Positions 16,487-25,254 are shown, counted from the first letter of the stretch. The stretch is DNA of 64,000 bases from Maribacter aquimaris (GCF_014596745.1 NZ_JABTCF010000014.1:1-64000); one strand, 5' to 3'. Notes: a model not told the origin generated them from the letters alone. Numbers and translations: made by a program.

Positions 16487-17216
16487 CGAGTTCCTTTAAA
16501 ATTACATTACGAACCTGTTCCCGTAACGTAGCTTTATCCCTGTCCTCTAGATTTACAGTCTCAAAGAAGGAATGTACCTTGGCCCGCAACAACCCTGGGC
16601 CACCACTCAAGAAGGTAAAGGAAAACCGTTTTTTATTATCGTAAAACGTTATGGGTACCACGGGAATATTATGGGCAATGGCCATTTTAAAAGCCCCGTC
16701 CTTAAATTCATCTAAGACAACGCTTTCATCATCGGGCACGCCACCTTCAGGAAAAATACAAATGCTCAAACCTTCGTCCAATCGACGTTGTGCCCTACGG
16801 TAAACACCCATTCTACTCCGGCTATTCTCCCGGTCTACCAGAATACATACCCGTTTATAGAAAAAACCAAATAGCGGAATTTTCACCAATTCCTTTTTAC
16901 CGACAAAAACAAATGGGTTCCTACTTATTCGAAGCATCAACATGATATCCAACATACTGGTGTGGTTCGCCACCAACATATAACTTTTGCCCCGAACCAG
17001 TTTCTGTTCCCTATAAATCTTTTGGGGACAGCCCATGCCCAATAGTATAGGCCTCGCCCATAGGTTCCTCGCCATCCAAAAAAATTGGGGATACCATTTT
17101 TCGGATAATGTGGTTAACACTAAAAAGGGAAAGAACAGGATTATTGGCAGGGCCACCATTACATAAAACCAAATACGATATAATGTAAATCCTATATTTT
17201 GGGCTATTCTCAGCAT
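16479..17216 (-). CDS. plsC: 1-acyl-sn-glycerol-3-phosphate acyltransferase (PlsC family)
   Basis: This 245-residue membrane protein has the acyltransferase motif NHTSMLD (His85 and Asp90, HX4D) and IFPEGGVPDD (about 155-164) that binds the glycerol phosphate. The N-terminus has one or two hydrophobic segments (about 10-37). It adds the second acyl chain to lysophosphatidate in phospholipid synthesis, although related enzymes acylate other lipids. It diverges from trpS, with only 71 bases between the start codons. An exact TAnnTTTG box ends 5 bases before its ATG, suggesting a leaderless transcript. Confidence 0.87.
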   Translation of the reverse strand: MLRIAQNIGFTLYRIWFYVMVALPIILFFPFLVLTTLSEKWYPQFFWMARNLWARPILLGMGCPQKIYREQKLVRGKSYMLVANHTSMLDIMLMLRISRNPFVFVGKKELVKIPLFGFFYKRVCILVDRENSRSRMGVYRRAQRRLDEGLSICIFPEGGVPDDESVVLDEFKDGAFKMAIAHNIPVVPITFYDNKKRFSFTFLSGGPGLLRAKVHSFFETVNLEDRDKATLREQVRNVILKELEK

Positions 17217-17220
17217 AAAT

Positions 17221-17228
17221 CAAAAGTA
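17221..17228 (-). promoter_or_regulatory. Predicted -7 element of plsC (leaderless start)
   Basis: The minus strand reads TACTTTTG (TAnnTTTG) with its last base 5 bases before the plsC ATG. Transcription would begin at or next to the A of the start codon. Confidence 0.4.
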
Positions 17229-17233
17229 ACAAA

Positions 17234-17267
17234 TTGAACCTGTTTTTTGTAAATTGTTTTACCTTTG
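17234..17267 (+). promoter_or_regulatory. Predicted trpS promoter
   Basis: An exact TACCTTTG box (17260-17267) has a TTG (17234-17236) 23 bases upstream, within the accepted spacing. The ATG at 17288 follows by 20 bases, which supports that start over the upstream in-frame ATG at 17234. Confidence 0.5.
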
Positions 17268-17287
17268 TGCTTCTTAAAAATTATATA

Positions 17288-18256
17288 ATGGCAAGAATCT
17301 TAACCGGTATCCAAAGTACGGGAACCCCACATTTGGGTAACATTTTAGGCGCTATAATGCCGGCCATAGAAATGGCAAGAGACCCAAAAAACGAATCGTT
17401 CCTTTTTATTGCGGACCTGCATTCGCTCACACAGATCAAAAATGCGGAGGAATTGCGAAGAAATACCTATTCGATAGCATCTACCTGGCTTGCTTTTGGA
17501 CTGGATATAGAAAAAACCGTTTTCTACCGCCAAAGCGATGTTCCTTTGGCCACAGAACTATGTTGGTACCTAAGTTGCTTTTTTCCATATCAAAGACTGA
17601 CCTTGGCGCACGGATTCAAAGACAAGGCCGATAGACTGGAGGATGTGAATGCTGGTTTGTTTACGTATCCCATGCTAATGGCCGCAGATATTCTTTTGTA
17701 CGATGCCAATATAGTCCCTGTTGGAAAAGACCAGTTACAACATATAGAAATGACTAGGGATGTAGCATCCCGTTTTCATGCCAAAATGGGGGAAACCTTT
17801 GTGGTTCCCGAAGGAAAGGTGCAGGAAAATACCATGTACGTTCCCGGAACCGATGGTGAGAAAATGAGTAAAAGTCGTGGAAACCTCATCAATTTATTTC
17901 AATCTGACAAAAAACTGCGCAAGCAGATCATGGGGATTGAAACGGACAGTACTCCTATGGAAAAACCAAAAAATCCGGATACCGATAATGTCTTTGCCCT
18001 GTATAAGCTTTTGGCTTCAGATACCCAGATTGAAGAAATGCGGGCCAATTACTTAGGTGGCAACTATGGATATGGGCATGCAAAACAAGCGTTGTACGAA
18101 ATTATTGTAGACAAATTTGGCGATGCCCGAGAAAAGTACGACTACTATATGAACAACACCCACGAAGTGGACGAAGCATTGGCGATAGGTGCCGAAAAAG
18201 CGAAAAAAGTTGCAGAGGGTGTCTTGTCAAGAGTACGTGAAAAGTTAGGATATTAA
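17288..18256 (+). CDS. trpS: Tryptophan--tRNA ligase
   Basis: From ATG 17288 the product is 322 residues, normal for bacterial TrpRS. It starts MARILTGIQSTGTPHLGN (HIGH-type motif PHLGN) and has the class I KMSKS loop in GEKMSKSRGN, with MLMAADILLYDANIVPVGKDQ as the tryptophan-binding region. It charges tRNA-Trp with tryptophan using ATP. An open frame extends 18 codons further upstream but would include the -7 promoter box, so I reject that start. It is monocistronic with its own promoter and terminator. Confidence 0.96.
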   Translation: MARILTGIQSTGTPHLGNILGAIMPAIEMARDPKNESFLFIADLHSLTQIKNAEELRRNTYSIASTWLAFGLDIEKTVFYRQSDVPLATELCWYLSCFFPYQRLTLAHGFKDKADRLEDVNAGLFTYPMLMAADILLYDANIVPVGKDQLQHIEMTRDVASRFHAKMGETFVVPEGKVQENTMYVPGTDGEKMSKSRGNLINLFQSDKKLRKQIMGIETDSTPMEKPKNPDTDNVFALYKLLASDTQIEEMRANYLGGNYGYGHAKQALYEIIVDKFGDAREKYDYYMNNTHEVDEALAIGAEKAKKVAEGVLSRVREKLGY

Positions 18257-18285
18257 TGATAGCATCCCATTGTAATTAAAAATAC

Positions 18286-18312
18286 AAAACCGACCAAGAG
18301 GTCGGTTTTTTG
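18286..18312 (+). terminator. Intrinsic terminator of trpS
   Basis: AAAACCGACC, loop AAGA, GGTCGGTTTTTTG: a perfect 10-base stem followed by a T-run, 30 bases after the trpS stop. Confidence 0.85.
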
Positions 18313-18437
18313 TTGTTGGAAATTCATGAAAACGTGGCCTACCATCGATTTCTTTTGCAGATAGATCGATAACATGACCCAAAAACCTGTAATTACCATG
18401 TTTTAATTGTCCCTACAAACCAAATAGTCGGTAAAAG

Positions 18438-19553
18438 CTATATCGCTTCAAACAATTTTCCGGGTAAGGAACGAACGACTCCTTTCATCTCCATGTTCAA
18501 TAGGGTCGATGATACCTTGAAAATGGGAAGTTTACAATCCAAAGCGATGGTATCCAAGAGCTGCTTTCCCCCTTGTTGCAAATATGTATGGATCATTTTT
18601 TCCATTTCATCCAATTCGACGAACAACTCTTTTTGAATAGGCTTTGACTTCTTTTGCTCCAATTCCCAATTGAGTATATATATAAGATCGGCAGCGGAGG
18701 TAATCATATGTGCCTTTTGTTGTTTGATTAAATTATTACATCCCGAACTGTATTTGTCCTGAGCCCGACCTGGGGCGGCAAATACCTCACGATCATAACT
18801 ATTGGCGATGTCGGCAGTGACCAAACTACCTCCTTTCTCTGCCGATTCGACGACGATTGTAGCTTCGCTCATCCCGGCAATAACCCGATTGCGCTTAAGG
18901 AAATTCTCCCGATCCGGATTGCTTGAACTCCAGAATTCAGTGACAAACCCTCCATTTTTTTCAATATCATTTACGTATTTCGAATGTACTTTCGGATATA
19001 TCTGGTTCAAACCATGTGCCAAGCACCCTATGGTCTGTAACCCATGTTTTAATGCGGCTCGCTGAGCACAAATATCAACACCATAGGCAAAACCACTTAC
19101 TATTATAGGATCAAGCGGGGCCAAATCACCAATAAGCTTTTTACAAAAGGCAGTACCATAACTGGTGATGTTCCTTGTGCCCACAACACTGATAATCTTA
19201 CGGTCTTCAAGGTCAAAATCCCCCTTTTTGAACAAGATCAAAGGACTATCGATACAATGTTTCAAATATCTAGGATAATCCTTATCCTGAAAATAAGAAT
19301 ACGCTATTTCATGGTCCCGTATGTATTGCAATTCCTTTTCTGCCGCTTCAAGATGTTCCGCATCATGAAGCCCTTTGATGGTATGGGTCCCAATACCATC
19401 TATTCTCAACAGATTTTGCGATTTATCGTTAAAAACAGCTATTGGACTACCACAATGGGAAATTAATTTTTTTGCCGTTACATCCCCAATATTTGGAATG
19501 TTCTGAAGTCTCAATACCGCAATCAATTCATCTGTAGTCATTTGTATTGCCAT
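18438..19553 (-). CDS. dprA: DNA-processing protein DprA/Smf
   Basis: The 371-residue product has an N-terminal helix-hairpin-helix type region (LQNIPNIGDVTAKKLI, about 16-31), the Rossmann-fold DprA core with VVGTRNITSYG (about 123-133), IVSGFAYGVD and the GGSLVTA segment (about 241-247), and a C-terminal winged-helix region (about 305-371). DprA protects incoming single-stranded DNA and loads RecA during transformation. It is widespread beyond naturally competent bacteria. It diverges from the HU/SPOR gene. An exact TATTTTTG box lies shortly upstream. No other competence genes are in the window except recA. Confidence 0.92.
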   Translation of the reverse strand: MAIQMTTDELIAVLRLQNIPNIGDVTAKKLISHCGSPIAVFNDKSQNLLRIDGIGTHTIKGLHDAEHLEAAEKELQYIRDHEIAYSYFQDKDYPRYLKHCIDSPLILFKKGDFDLEDRKIISVVGTRNITSYGTAFCKKLIGDLAPLDPIIVSGFAYGVDICAQRAALKHGLQTIGCLAHGLNQIYPKVHSKYVNDIEKNGGFVTEFWSSSNPDRENFLKRNRVIAGMSEATIVVESAEKGGSLVTADIANSYDREVFAAPGRAQDKYSSGCNNLIKQQKAHMITSAADLIYILNWELEQKKSKPIQKELFVELDEMEKMIHTYLQQGGKQLLDTIALDCKLPIFKVSSTLLNMEMKGVVRSLPGKLFEAI

Positions 19554-19645
19554 GTTAGTTGTTCACAATTTAACAAAAATATAATGTTAATAAAAAGTGC
19601 TCTTGATTCTGTTTAACTACTATAATTTTTGCAATATTTGTCCTG

Positions 19646-20596
19646 ATGGTATTAGAACACTATATCTCCGATTTACTTTATAGGTACAACTGTGTGGTTG
19701 TTCCAGGCTTTGGTGCTTTTTTATCACAACAGAAATCAGCTACCCTCAATAAACAGACCCACTCTTTCCACCCGCCTTCAAAATCATTGTCATTCAACAA
19801 ACAACTGTCCTCGAATGACGGACTTTTGGTTTCCTATATGGCAGAAGTTGAAAAGTGCTCTTATGAGGAAATGCTAAAGCAGGTTACTGAAAAGGTTGAA
19901 CAATGGAAACGCACGTTGAATCAAGGTGTACGTTTGTCATTGGAGAACATTGGTGACCTTAAATCGAATAAGGAAGGACGTATTTTATTCCAGCCTTCCT
20001 ACGAAGTCAATCATTTGACCTCTTCCTTTGGTCTGTCTTCGTATGTTTCAGCGCCGATCACTAGGGAAGTATTAAAAGAAGAAGTGGTTTCCATTGAGGA
20101 AAAAGTTCCTTTTATCATCACCCCTGAACGAAGAAAGGAAGCATCATTACGCCCTTATTTAAAATATGCGGCAGTACTACTATTAGCGATTTCAACTGGA
20201 TTGACAGGGTACAGGTTCTACAATAAAAATCTTACCCAAGAGCAAATCGTGGCTGAAAAGGTCCAAGAGAAAGTTTCAAAAAGTATTCAGGAAGCTACCT
20301 TCTTTGACACTGCGCCATTGGAGTTGCCCACATTGAATCTAAAGGTTGTTACCAAAAAACCGGAAGTTGCCATGCACCATATTATCGCTGGAGCTTTTAG
20401 GTTCAAGGAAAATGCGGACAAAAAAATAAGCCAACTGAAAAGGCGGGGATACGATGCTGCCTATCTAGGTACCAATGACCATGGTTTGCATGTGGTGACC
20501 TACAGTAGCTTTAGTGATGTTGATGAAGCCCTGCGCACCCTTAGAACGATTAAAAGAACGCAATCCAAGGATGCGTGGTTACTTTCTGTTCGATAA
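19646..20596 (+). CDS. HU-CCDC81-like and SPOR domain membrane protein
   Basis: This 316-residue protein has an N-terminal part (1-130) with the HU/CCDC81-type pattern (HYISDLLYRYNCVVVPGFGAF, then VRLSLENIGDL), a basic stretch, one membrane segment (171-191), a spacer, and a C-terminal SPOR domain (about 241-316, HIIAGAFRFKENADKKI...). SPOR domains bind denuded glycan strands at the division septum, and HU-like folds often bind DNA. The topology therefore places a DNA-binding-like head in the cytoplasm and a peptidoglycan reader in the periplasm. This architecture is known from Bacteroidota genomes, but its role is not established as far as I know. A thioesterase gene follows after 57 bases. 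Confidence 0.82.
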   Translation: MVLEHYISDLLYRYNCVVVPGFGAFLSQQKSATLNKQTHSFHPPSKSLSFNKQLSSNDGLLVSYMAEVEKCSYEEMLKQVTEKVEQWKRTLNQGVRLSLENIGDLKSNKEGRILFQPSYEVNHLTSSFGLSSYVSAPITREVLKEEVVSIEEKVPFIITPERRKEASLRPYLKYAAVLLLAISTGLTGYRFYNKNLTQEQIVAEKVQEKVSKSIQEATFFDTAPLELPTLNLKVVTKKPEVAMHHIIAGAFRFKENADKKISQLKRRGYDAAYLGTNDHGLHVVTYSSFSDVDEALRTLRTIKRTQSKDAWLLSVR

Positions 20597-20653
20597 TTCG
20601 GTCATCAATACATAGAATTCCCCATTAATAAAATCTCTTTTAATAAAAGATTT

Positions 20654-21178
20654 ATGCAGCCCAAAAGCCCCAGTCACTCACGTACAATAATGACCGATTT
20701 GGTGCTCCCAAGTGAGACCAACCCTTTGAACAATCTGTTTGGTGGTGAACTTTTGGCCCGTATGGATCGTGCGGCAAGCATTGCCGCCCGTCGTCATTGT
20801 AGACGAATTACGGTAACGGCTTCCGTGAACCATGTAGCCTTCAACCATCCCGTTCCGTTGGGTAGTGTGTTAACTGTTGAAGCGACTGTTTCGAGAGCTT
20901 TTAATACCTCAATGGAAATCTACATTGATGTTTGGATGGAAGACCGCCATAACAGAAATCGTTCCAAAGCCAATGAAGCCATTTATACCTTCGTTGCCGT
21001 GGATGATTCCGGCATACCTACCAAAGTTCCACCATTGGTTCCTGAAACCGATTTGGAAAAGGAACGGTTTGAAGGGGCCTTACGCCGTAAACAGTTGAGT
21101 TTGATCTTGGCCAAAAGAATGAAGCCGAGTGAAGCTACCGAACTCAAGGCTTTGTTTATGGGTGAATCCCCTAACTAG
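20654..21178 (+). CDS. Acyl-CoA thioesterase (hotdog fold, YciA/BACH type)
   Basis: The 174-residue product has the hotdog-fold thioesterase signature: NPLNNLFGGELLARMDRAAS (about 23-42, with the catalytic-type Asn and Asp region), then VNHVAFNHPVPLGSVL, and VDDSGIPTKVPPL near the C-terminus. Such enzymes hydrolyse acyl-CoA to free acid and CoA in the cytoplasm. Chain-length preference cannot be read. It follows the HU/SPOR gene by 57 bases on the same strand. Its last bases overlap a possible decayed minus-strand gene. Confidence 0.87.
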   Translation: MQPKSPSHSRTIMTDLVLPSETNPLNNLFGGELLARMDRAASIAARRHCRRITVTASVNHVAFNHPVPLGSVLTVEATVSRAFNTSMEIYIDVWMEDRHNRNRSKANEAIYTFVAVDDSGIPTKVPPLVPETDLEKERFEGALRRKQLSLILAKRMKPSEATELKALFMGESPN

Positions 21179-21349
21179 GGGTTCTTTAAAAATTTTTGCA
21201 TAATGGCGGCTTTACTGTCCACTTCAAAAATCCGATGTAATCTTTTCTGATAATAATGCGTGTTTCCCCCTAATGATATGCGCTAGATCTATACCCGTAC
21301 AGCTTCCTTTTAAATGAGTACTACTCCAAAGTTTGGGAATATAAAACAC
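21175..21349 (-). pseudogene. Possible decayed small gene with one frameshift
   Basis: Reading leftward from a GTG at 21349, one frame gives VFYIPKLWSSTHLKGSCTG and on to AHII. At a run of five G (about 21271-21275) the adjacent frame takes over with GGNTHYYQKRLHRIFEVDSK and ends QKFLKNP at a stop overlapping the thioesterase end by four bases. An in-frame TAG separates this from a further upstream ATG. Both halves look protein-like, as after a single-base indel. I recognise no family, so this may also be chance. Confidence 0.25.
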
Positions 21350-21425
21350 CTAAAAAACACCAACATGGGTGATAATCATCATATAAGGAAGCAAAAAACT
21401 ATTTGATTAATGGGATATGGAAGAT

Positions 21426-22274
21426 TTAAAAATCAAATGTATCGGGGTCTGGACCAAATCTTTTGCCTTTATCAAGACGGTCTAAATAGGCCATGTCTTC
21501 TTTGGATAATTCGAAATCGAAAATATCGGCATTATTGACAATACGTTCTTTTTTCACCGATTTAGGTATGGTCACCACCCCTTTCTGAAGATCCCATCTC
21601 AAAACGATATGGGCAGGTGATTTGCCATATTTCTTAGCCATTTCCTTAATGGAATCCAACTCGAATATTTTACCCTGCATCATGGGCGACCATGCCTCAT
21701 ACTGTATTTTATGGGCATTACAATAGTCAATCAAATCTTGCTGCACCAAATACGGGTGAAATTCCATTTGATTCACCATAGGGGCAATTACTGCAGATCG
21801 TTGTAGGTCTTCCAAATGATGTTTTAAAAAATTACTAACCCCAATCGCCCGTATTTTCTTTTCACGGTACAAATGTTCCAATGCGCGCCAAGTTTCCTTG
21901 TATTTGCCTTCTACCGGCCAATGGATCAGATAGAGGTCCAGATAATCCAATTGCAAGCGTCTTAGGCTTTCATTAAAGGCCTTCAGCGTACTTTCGTAGC
22001 CTTGGTCGGCATTCCATACCTTACTGACCACAAACAGTTCCTCCCTGTTGATTCCACTTTCTCGGATACCTTCTCCAACGCCCTTTTCATTATTATAGAT
22101 AGCAGCCGTATCAATATGCCTATACCCGGCTTCAATTGCCCAGCGAACCGCATTGATGACTTCCTGTCCATCTTCCGACAAATAGACCCCCAAACCAAAA
22201 TAAGGCATTGCAACGCCGTTATGTAATTCGAAAGTACCTTTAAGATCCGTTATTTTCTTTGATGCTGTTGTCAT
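21426..22274 (-). CDS. Aldo/keto reductase
   Basis: The 282-residue product is a TIM-barrel NADPH-dependent oxidoreductase of the AKR superfamily. The catalytic tetrad is visible: Asp and Tyr in HIDTAAIYNNEKGVG (about 53-67), Lys in VVSKVW and His in YLIHWPVEG. The NADPH-binding IPKSVKKERIVNN motif is near residue 240. It resembles the 2,5-diketo-gluconate/methylglyoxal reductase branch, which reduces aldehydes and ketones in the cytoplasm. The true substrate is unknown. It lies 9 bases after the EnvC-like gene's stop on the same strand and may be the last gene of that transcript. Confidence 0.9.
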   Translation of the reverse strand: MTTASKKITDLKGTFELHNGVAMPYFGLGVYLSEDGQEVINAVRWAIEAGYRHIDTAAIYNNEKGVGEGIRESGINREELFVVSKVWNADQGYESTLKAFNESLRRLQLDYLDLYLIHWPVEGKYKETWRALEHLYREKKIRAIGVSNFLKHHLEDLQRSAVIAPMVNQMEFHPYLVQQDLIDYCNAHKIQYEAWSPMMQGKIFELDSIKEMAKKYGKSPAHIVLRWDLQKGVVTIPKSVKKERIVNNADIFDFELSKEDMAYLDRLDKGKRFGPDPDTFDF

Positions 22275-22283
22275 ATCAATAAT

Positions 22284-23528
22284 TTAAAGTTGATATACCC
22301 ATTCTTCGGGATTCAATCGGGAAGTATCCTGGTAGAGATAGAATTTTAAACGCGTCTGACCGTTAGACCGATTGGTATATATTTTTCCCAATTCGGTTTT
22401 GATACTGACCTTATCCCCTTTTTTTACATAGAGGTCAGACAAATTATAATAGGTACTGATGTAGTTACCGTGCTTAATCTGTACACCTTTATTTCCGCCG
22501 GGTACGGAAAGGATGGCGATTACCTCCCCCTCAAAAATGGCCCTGGCCTTGGCTCCCTCATCCGTAGCGATGATAACCCCATTGCTTTGGTGTTTGATAC
22601 CGGGATAAACGGGATCTTTGTAAATCCCAAAACCTTGGCTTTTTATACCTTTTTCGACCGGCCAAATAAGTTTGCCCTTATTGGCTGAAAAATTGTTGGC
22701 CACCAGTGTAGCCTCTGGGGTCAGTACAAATTTATTGGTAGACACCTTAGTGCTCTTCTTCCCTTTGGTAGCTTTCTTGTTGGATGCCGCAATGGCACTT
22801 CGAATCAAGCGCTCAATCTGCTGGTCGATCTTACGGGCTTCCCGTTTTTTCTTGTCTATAGCCGATGCATACTTGCTTTCATTTTTACGAATGCTTCCCA
22901 ATAGATCTTTTTGGGACTTCATTTCTTTCATTAACTGTGCCTTGGCTTTATTGTTGACCGCAATCAATTGGTCTTTTTCCTTGCGCTGCTCGGCTAGATC
23001 CAAATTCAATCGGGTAAGATCATCGGTCTTGGCCATTATTTTTTCGCCTTGCTCTTTACGATACTGCGTATATTGTTTCATATACTGCATACGCTTAAAG
23101 GCTTGGAAAAAATTCTCGGAAGACAGTAGGAACATCAATCTACTCTGTTGAGATTTGTTCTGATACGATTTCCGTATCATCGTTGCATATTCTTCCTTCA
23201 AGAGTTCAAGATCCTCCCGTAATTTGGAAATATTGCGAATATTGGCATTGATCTGCCTATTCAACAAATTCGATTGTTGATTGGTCACCCGGATCAATTG
23301 TTGCCGCACGTTTATTTTTTTGTCCAAGGCCTCCATCTGGTCCAAGACATTGCCCTTTTCGGTCTTTTCAGCAAATAACAACCGGTTTATTTCACTGATT
23401 TCCTTTTGGAGCTGTTCCCGTTTGGCCTCGAGTGCCTTTTGCTCATTGGTTTGGGCATAGGAGGTCTGTATCGACAAAAATGTCAAAAACAACAGGGGAA
23501 AAACGAAGAAAATGCGTCTACAAAGCAT
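22284..23528 (-). CDS. EnvC/NlpD-like murein hydrolase activator (degenerate M23 domain)
   Basis: The 414-residue product has a signal peptide (1-25), long coiled coils (about 28-110 and 150-250) and a C-terminal LytM/M23-like domain (about 285-414). Active M23 enzymes carry HxxxD and HxH zinc ligands. Here the first region reads KHQSNGVIIATDEG and the second GQTRLKFYLY, so zinc ligands are missing. As with EnvC, it probably activates amidases at division rather than cutting peptidoglycan itself. Its start overlaps the upstream DUF4292 gene by 11 bases. It forms an operon with the TPR and DUF4292 lipoprotein genes. Confidence 0.87.
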   Translation of the reverse strand: MLCRRIFFVFPLLFLTFLSIQTSYAQTNEQKALEAKREQLQKEISEINRLLFAEKTEKGNVLDQMEALDKKINVRQQLIRVTNQQSNLLNRQINANIRNISKLREDLELLKEEYATMIRKSYQNKSQQSRLMFLLSSENFFQAFKRMQYMKQYTQYRKEQGEKIMAKTDDLTRLNLDLAEQRKEKDQLIAVNNKAKAQLMKEMKSQKDLLGSIRKNESKYASAIDKKKREARKIDQQIERLIRSAIAASNKKATKGKKSTKVSTNKFVLTPEATLVANNFSANKGKLIWPVEKGIKSQGFGIYKDPVYPGIKHQSNGVIIATDEGAKARAIFEGEVIAILSVPGGNKGVQIKHGNYISTYYNLSDLYVKKGDKVSIKTELGKIYTNRSNGQTRLKFYLYQDTSRLNPEEWVYQL

Positions 23529-24303
23529 CAGCCTTTAATTCTATCTTTTTAAAACCTTTCGGTATCTTATATGGGAAGTTCAATGTTCTATTAAACTCAA
23601 CACTTTTATAATCTATATCTATGGTATTTTTTGAATTGCCGTCTATCGCGGTAATCAAAATCTCGTTGGGTAATATCCTATTGTTGACTTCCTGATAATT
23701 CTTATAACTTATATCCAACACCCGTCGCTTTAAAGGTTGTGACAATTGCTGGGCGGCGATCATAAAATTATCCGGTTCGATCATGTAGCTTGTCTTAAAT
23801 AATTCCAACGGCTTCTTAGGCTTTAGGATATAATCGGATTCGGTATGGGAAACCTCATATTTAGCATCTCTTAAATCGAACAAGGCCCGACCCAAAAGCA
23901 AGTTTTGCATTTTATCAAAATCGAGGTCCGTTCCCAATATACGGCTCAAATATGAAAAATCCCCATCGAAATACTCGTTCTCAAGTTTATTGTAGAAAGA
24001 AACCCTATTGGGTGTAATATAGGCTTTAACGATTCCCAAAGGAGCACTGAGCCATATGGCCCGATCTTTTTCCATACGAAGACTTACCGTTACACTTTTT
24101 GTAGACTCCCCATCATAGTAGGCAATCTTCATTCGACCGCTCAAGGTCTTGAAGTTGATATGGTTCTGATAATGTGTTCGGATAACGGCCTTGGCAGACA
24201 TATTATCCCTGACGGCGCTATCGGAAACCACTTTTTTGGATTTACACGAAAACATTAGTAGTATCAAAACACTAAAACGTGTCCATTTTATTATGGTAGC
24301 CAT
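23518..24303 (-). CDS. DUF4292 lipoprotein (LolB-like fold suspected)
   Basis: The 261-residue product has a short signal peptide with lipobox ILLMFSCKSKK (Cys20). The mature region resembles DUF4292 (FKTLSGRMKIAYYDG, then SLRMEKDRAIWLSAPLGIVKAYITP), a beta-rich family recalling LolA/LolB lipoprotein carriers. It probably sits on the periplasmic face of the outer membrane. Function is not established. It is the middle gene of TPR-DUF4292-EnvC-like and overlaps the EnvC-like start by 11 bases, so an envelope-maintenance role is likely by context. Confidence 0.82.
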   Translation of the reverse strand: MATIIKWTRFSVLILLMFSCKSKKVVSDSAVRDNMSAKAVIRTHYQNHINFKTLSGRMKIAYYDGESTKSVTVSLRMEKDRAIWLSAPLGIVKAYITPNRVSFYNKLENEYFDGDFSYLSRILGTDLDFDKMQNLLLGRALFDLRDAKYEVSHTESDYILKPKKPLELFKTSYMIEPDNFMIAAQQLSQPLKRRVLDISYKNYQEVNNRILPNEILITAIDGNSKNTIDIDYKSVEFNRTLNFPYKIPKGFKKIELKADAL

Positions 24304-24306
24304 AGT

Positions 24307-25233
24307 CTAAAACCCGGGTTTTATCTTACGAAGATACGCATTTGCCTTCGAAGGATTGTTCAATGCGGAATGCGCGTCGGCCAATTCCTGATATATTTTA
24401 TTCAATAGGGGAATGTCGTCCAACATATAATCCAAAGCCGTTTCAAGCACCTCTATTGCCTCTTTGAATTTACTTGTTTTATTCAATGCATGTCCGTTTA
24501 TATAATAAAAGTAAGGCTGAGCCGGAAAATCCTCCATGGCCTGTGCACTAAGTTTGGTCAATTCGGGATATTCCTTTTTCACCATTAAGTCAGCCAATTG
24601 TTGCTTGAGCCCTTCGATAGGATTCTTTCTGGTTTCTTGCTGTACAACCACCTTCTCCTTCTTAATGTGTACCACATTCTTCTTCATGGAATCCTCGATC
24701 TTAGCTTTTAATCCCTCTGTATAGGTCGACTTATCCATATCGGAAAGAACCGATAATGCCTTATCGTAATTCTTCTGCTTAAAGTAAATCAAAGCGAGAT
24801 TCCCCTTTAATGTTTTGTTTGTCATGGGAAGATTGACGTTCATTTGATCCAATGAACTTCCTTGCATTTGGATACAAGAGACCAAGGTATTCAGGTACCA
24901 TAAATTTTCAGGGTCTGATAAAACAGCCGAAACAGCATATTCCTGGGCCATTGAATACTGCTTCTCTACCAAATATACCTTCGCCAATTCGTGGTCTACC
25001 ACGGTATTATCGGCATCGATCAACTTACATTCCAAAAGAAGGTTAATAGCCTTGTCATAATTTTCAATCCCCTTTTGCTTCAGGGCCTCAAAGAAATTCT
25101 CCTGAAAAGTATCGGAGTACTCCTCTAAAAAGACGTCCGCACTTTCCTCGATATCCATATCCTTTACCTGTCCTACCCCTAACAAGGGATAGATCAAAAC
25201 GACCAAAGGAAATATGATTTTCAGGATTTTCAT
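24307..25233 (-). CDS. TPR-repeat envelope protein
   Basis: This 308-residue protein has an N-terminal signal peptide and several TPR-like units (AINLLLECKLIDADNTVVDHE, YSMAQEYAVSAVLSDPEN, and at the C-terminus EAIEVLETALDYMLDD and DAHSALNNPSKANAYL). A lysine/glutamate-rich, possibly coiled segment lies at about 185-215. It is exported to the periplasm and probably serves as a protein-interaction scaffold. It is first in the operon with DUF4292 and the EnvC-like protein, three bases from the next gene. An exact TATCTTTG box lies 14 bases upstream. Confidence 0.82.
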   Translation of the reverse strand: MKILKIIFPLVVLIYPLLGVGQVKDMDIEESADVFLEEYSDTFQENFFEALKQKGIENYDKAINLLLECKLIDADNTVVDHELAKVYLVEKQYSMAQEYAVSAVLSDPENLWYLNTLVSCIQMQGSSLDQMNVNLPMTNKTLKGNLALIYFKQKNYDKALSVLSDMDKSTYTEGLKAKIEDSMKKNVVHIKKEKVVVQQETRKNPIEGLKQQLADLMVKKEYPELTKLSAQAMEDFPAQPYFYYINGHALNKTSKFKEAIEVLETALDYMLDDIPLLNKIYQELADAHSALNNPSKANAYLRKIKPGF

Positions 25234-25246
25234 TGTTGTGGACTCA

Positions 25247-25254
25247 CAAAGATA
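25247..25254 (-). promoter_or_regulatory. Predicted -7 element of the TPR-DUF4292-EnvC operon
   Basis: The minus strand reads TATCTTTG (TAnnTTTG) 14 bases before the ATG at 25233, which predicts a very short leader. No clear TTTG is seen at -33. Confidence 0.4.

Noticed and set aside
17234-17287. Extended TrpRS start at 17234
   Set aside because: The segment contains the promoter box and has no family similarity. MARILTGIQS at 17288 is the normal start.
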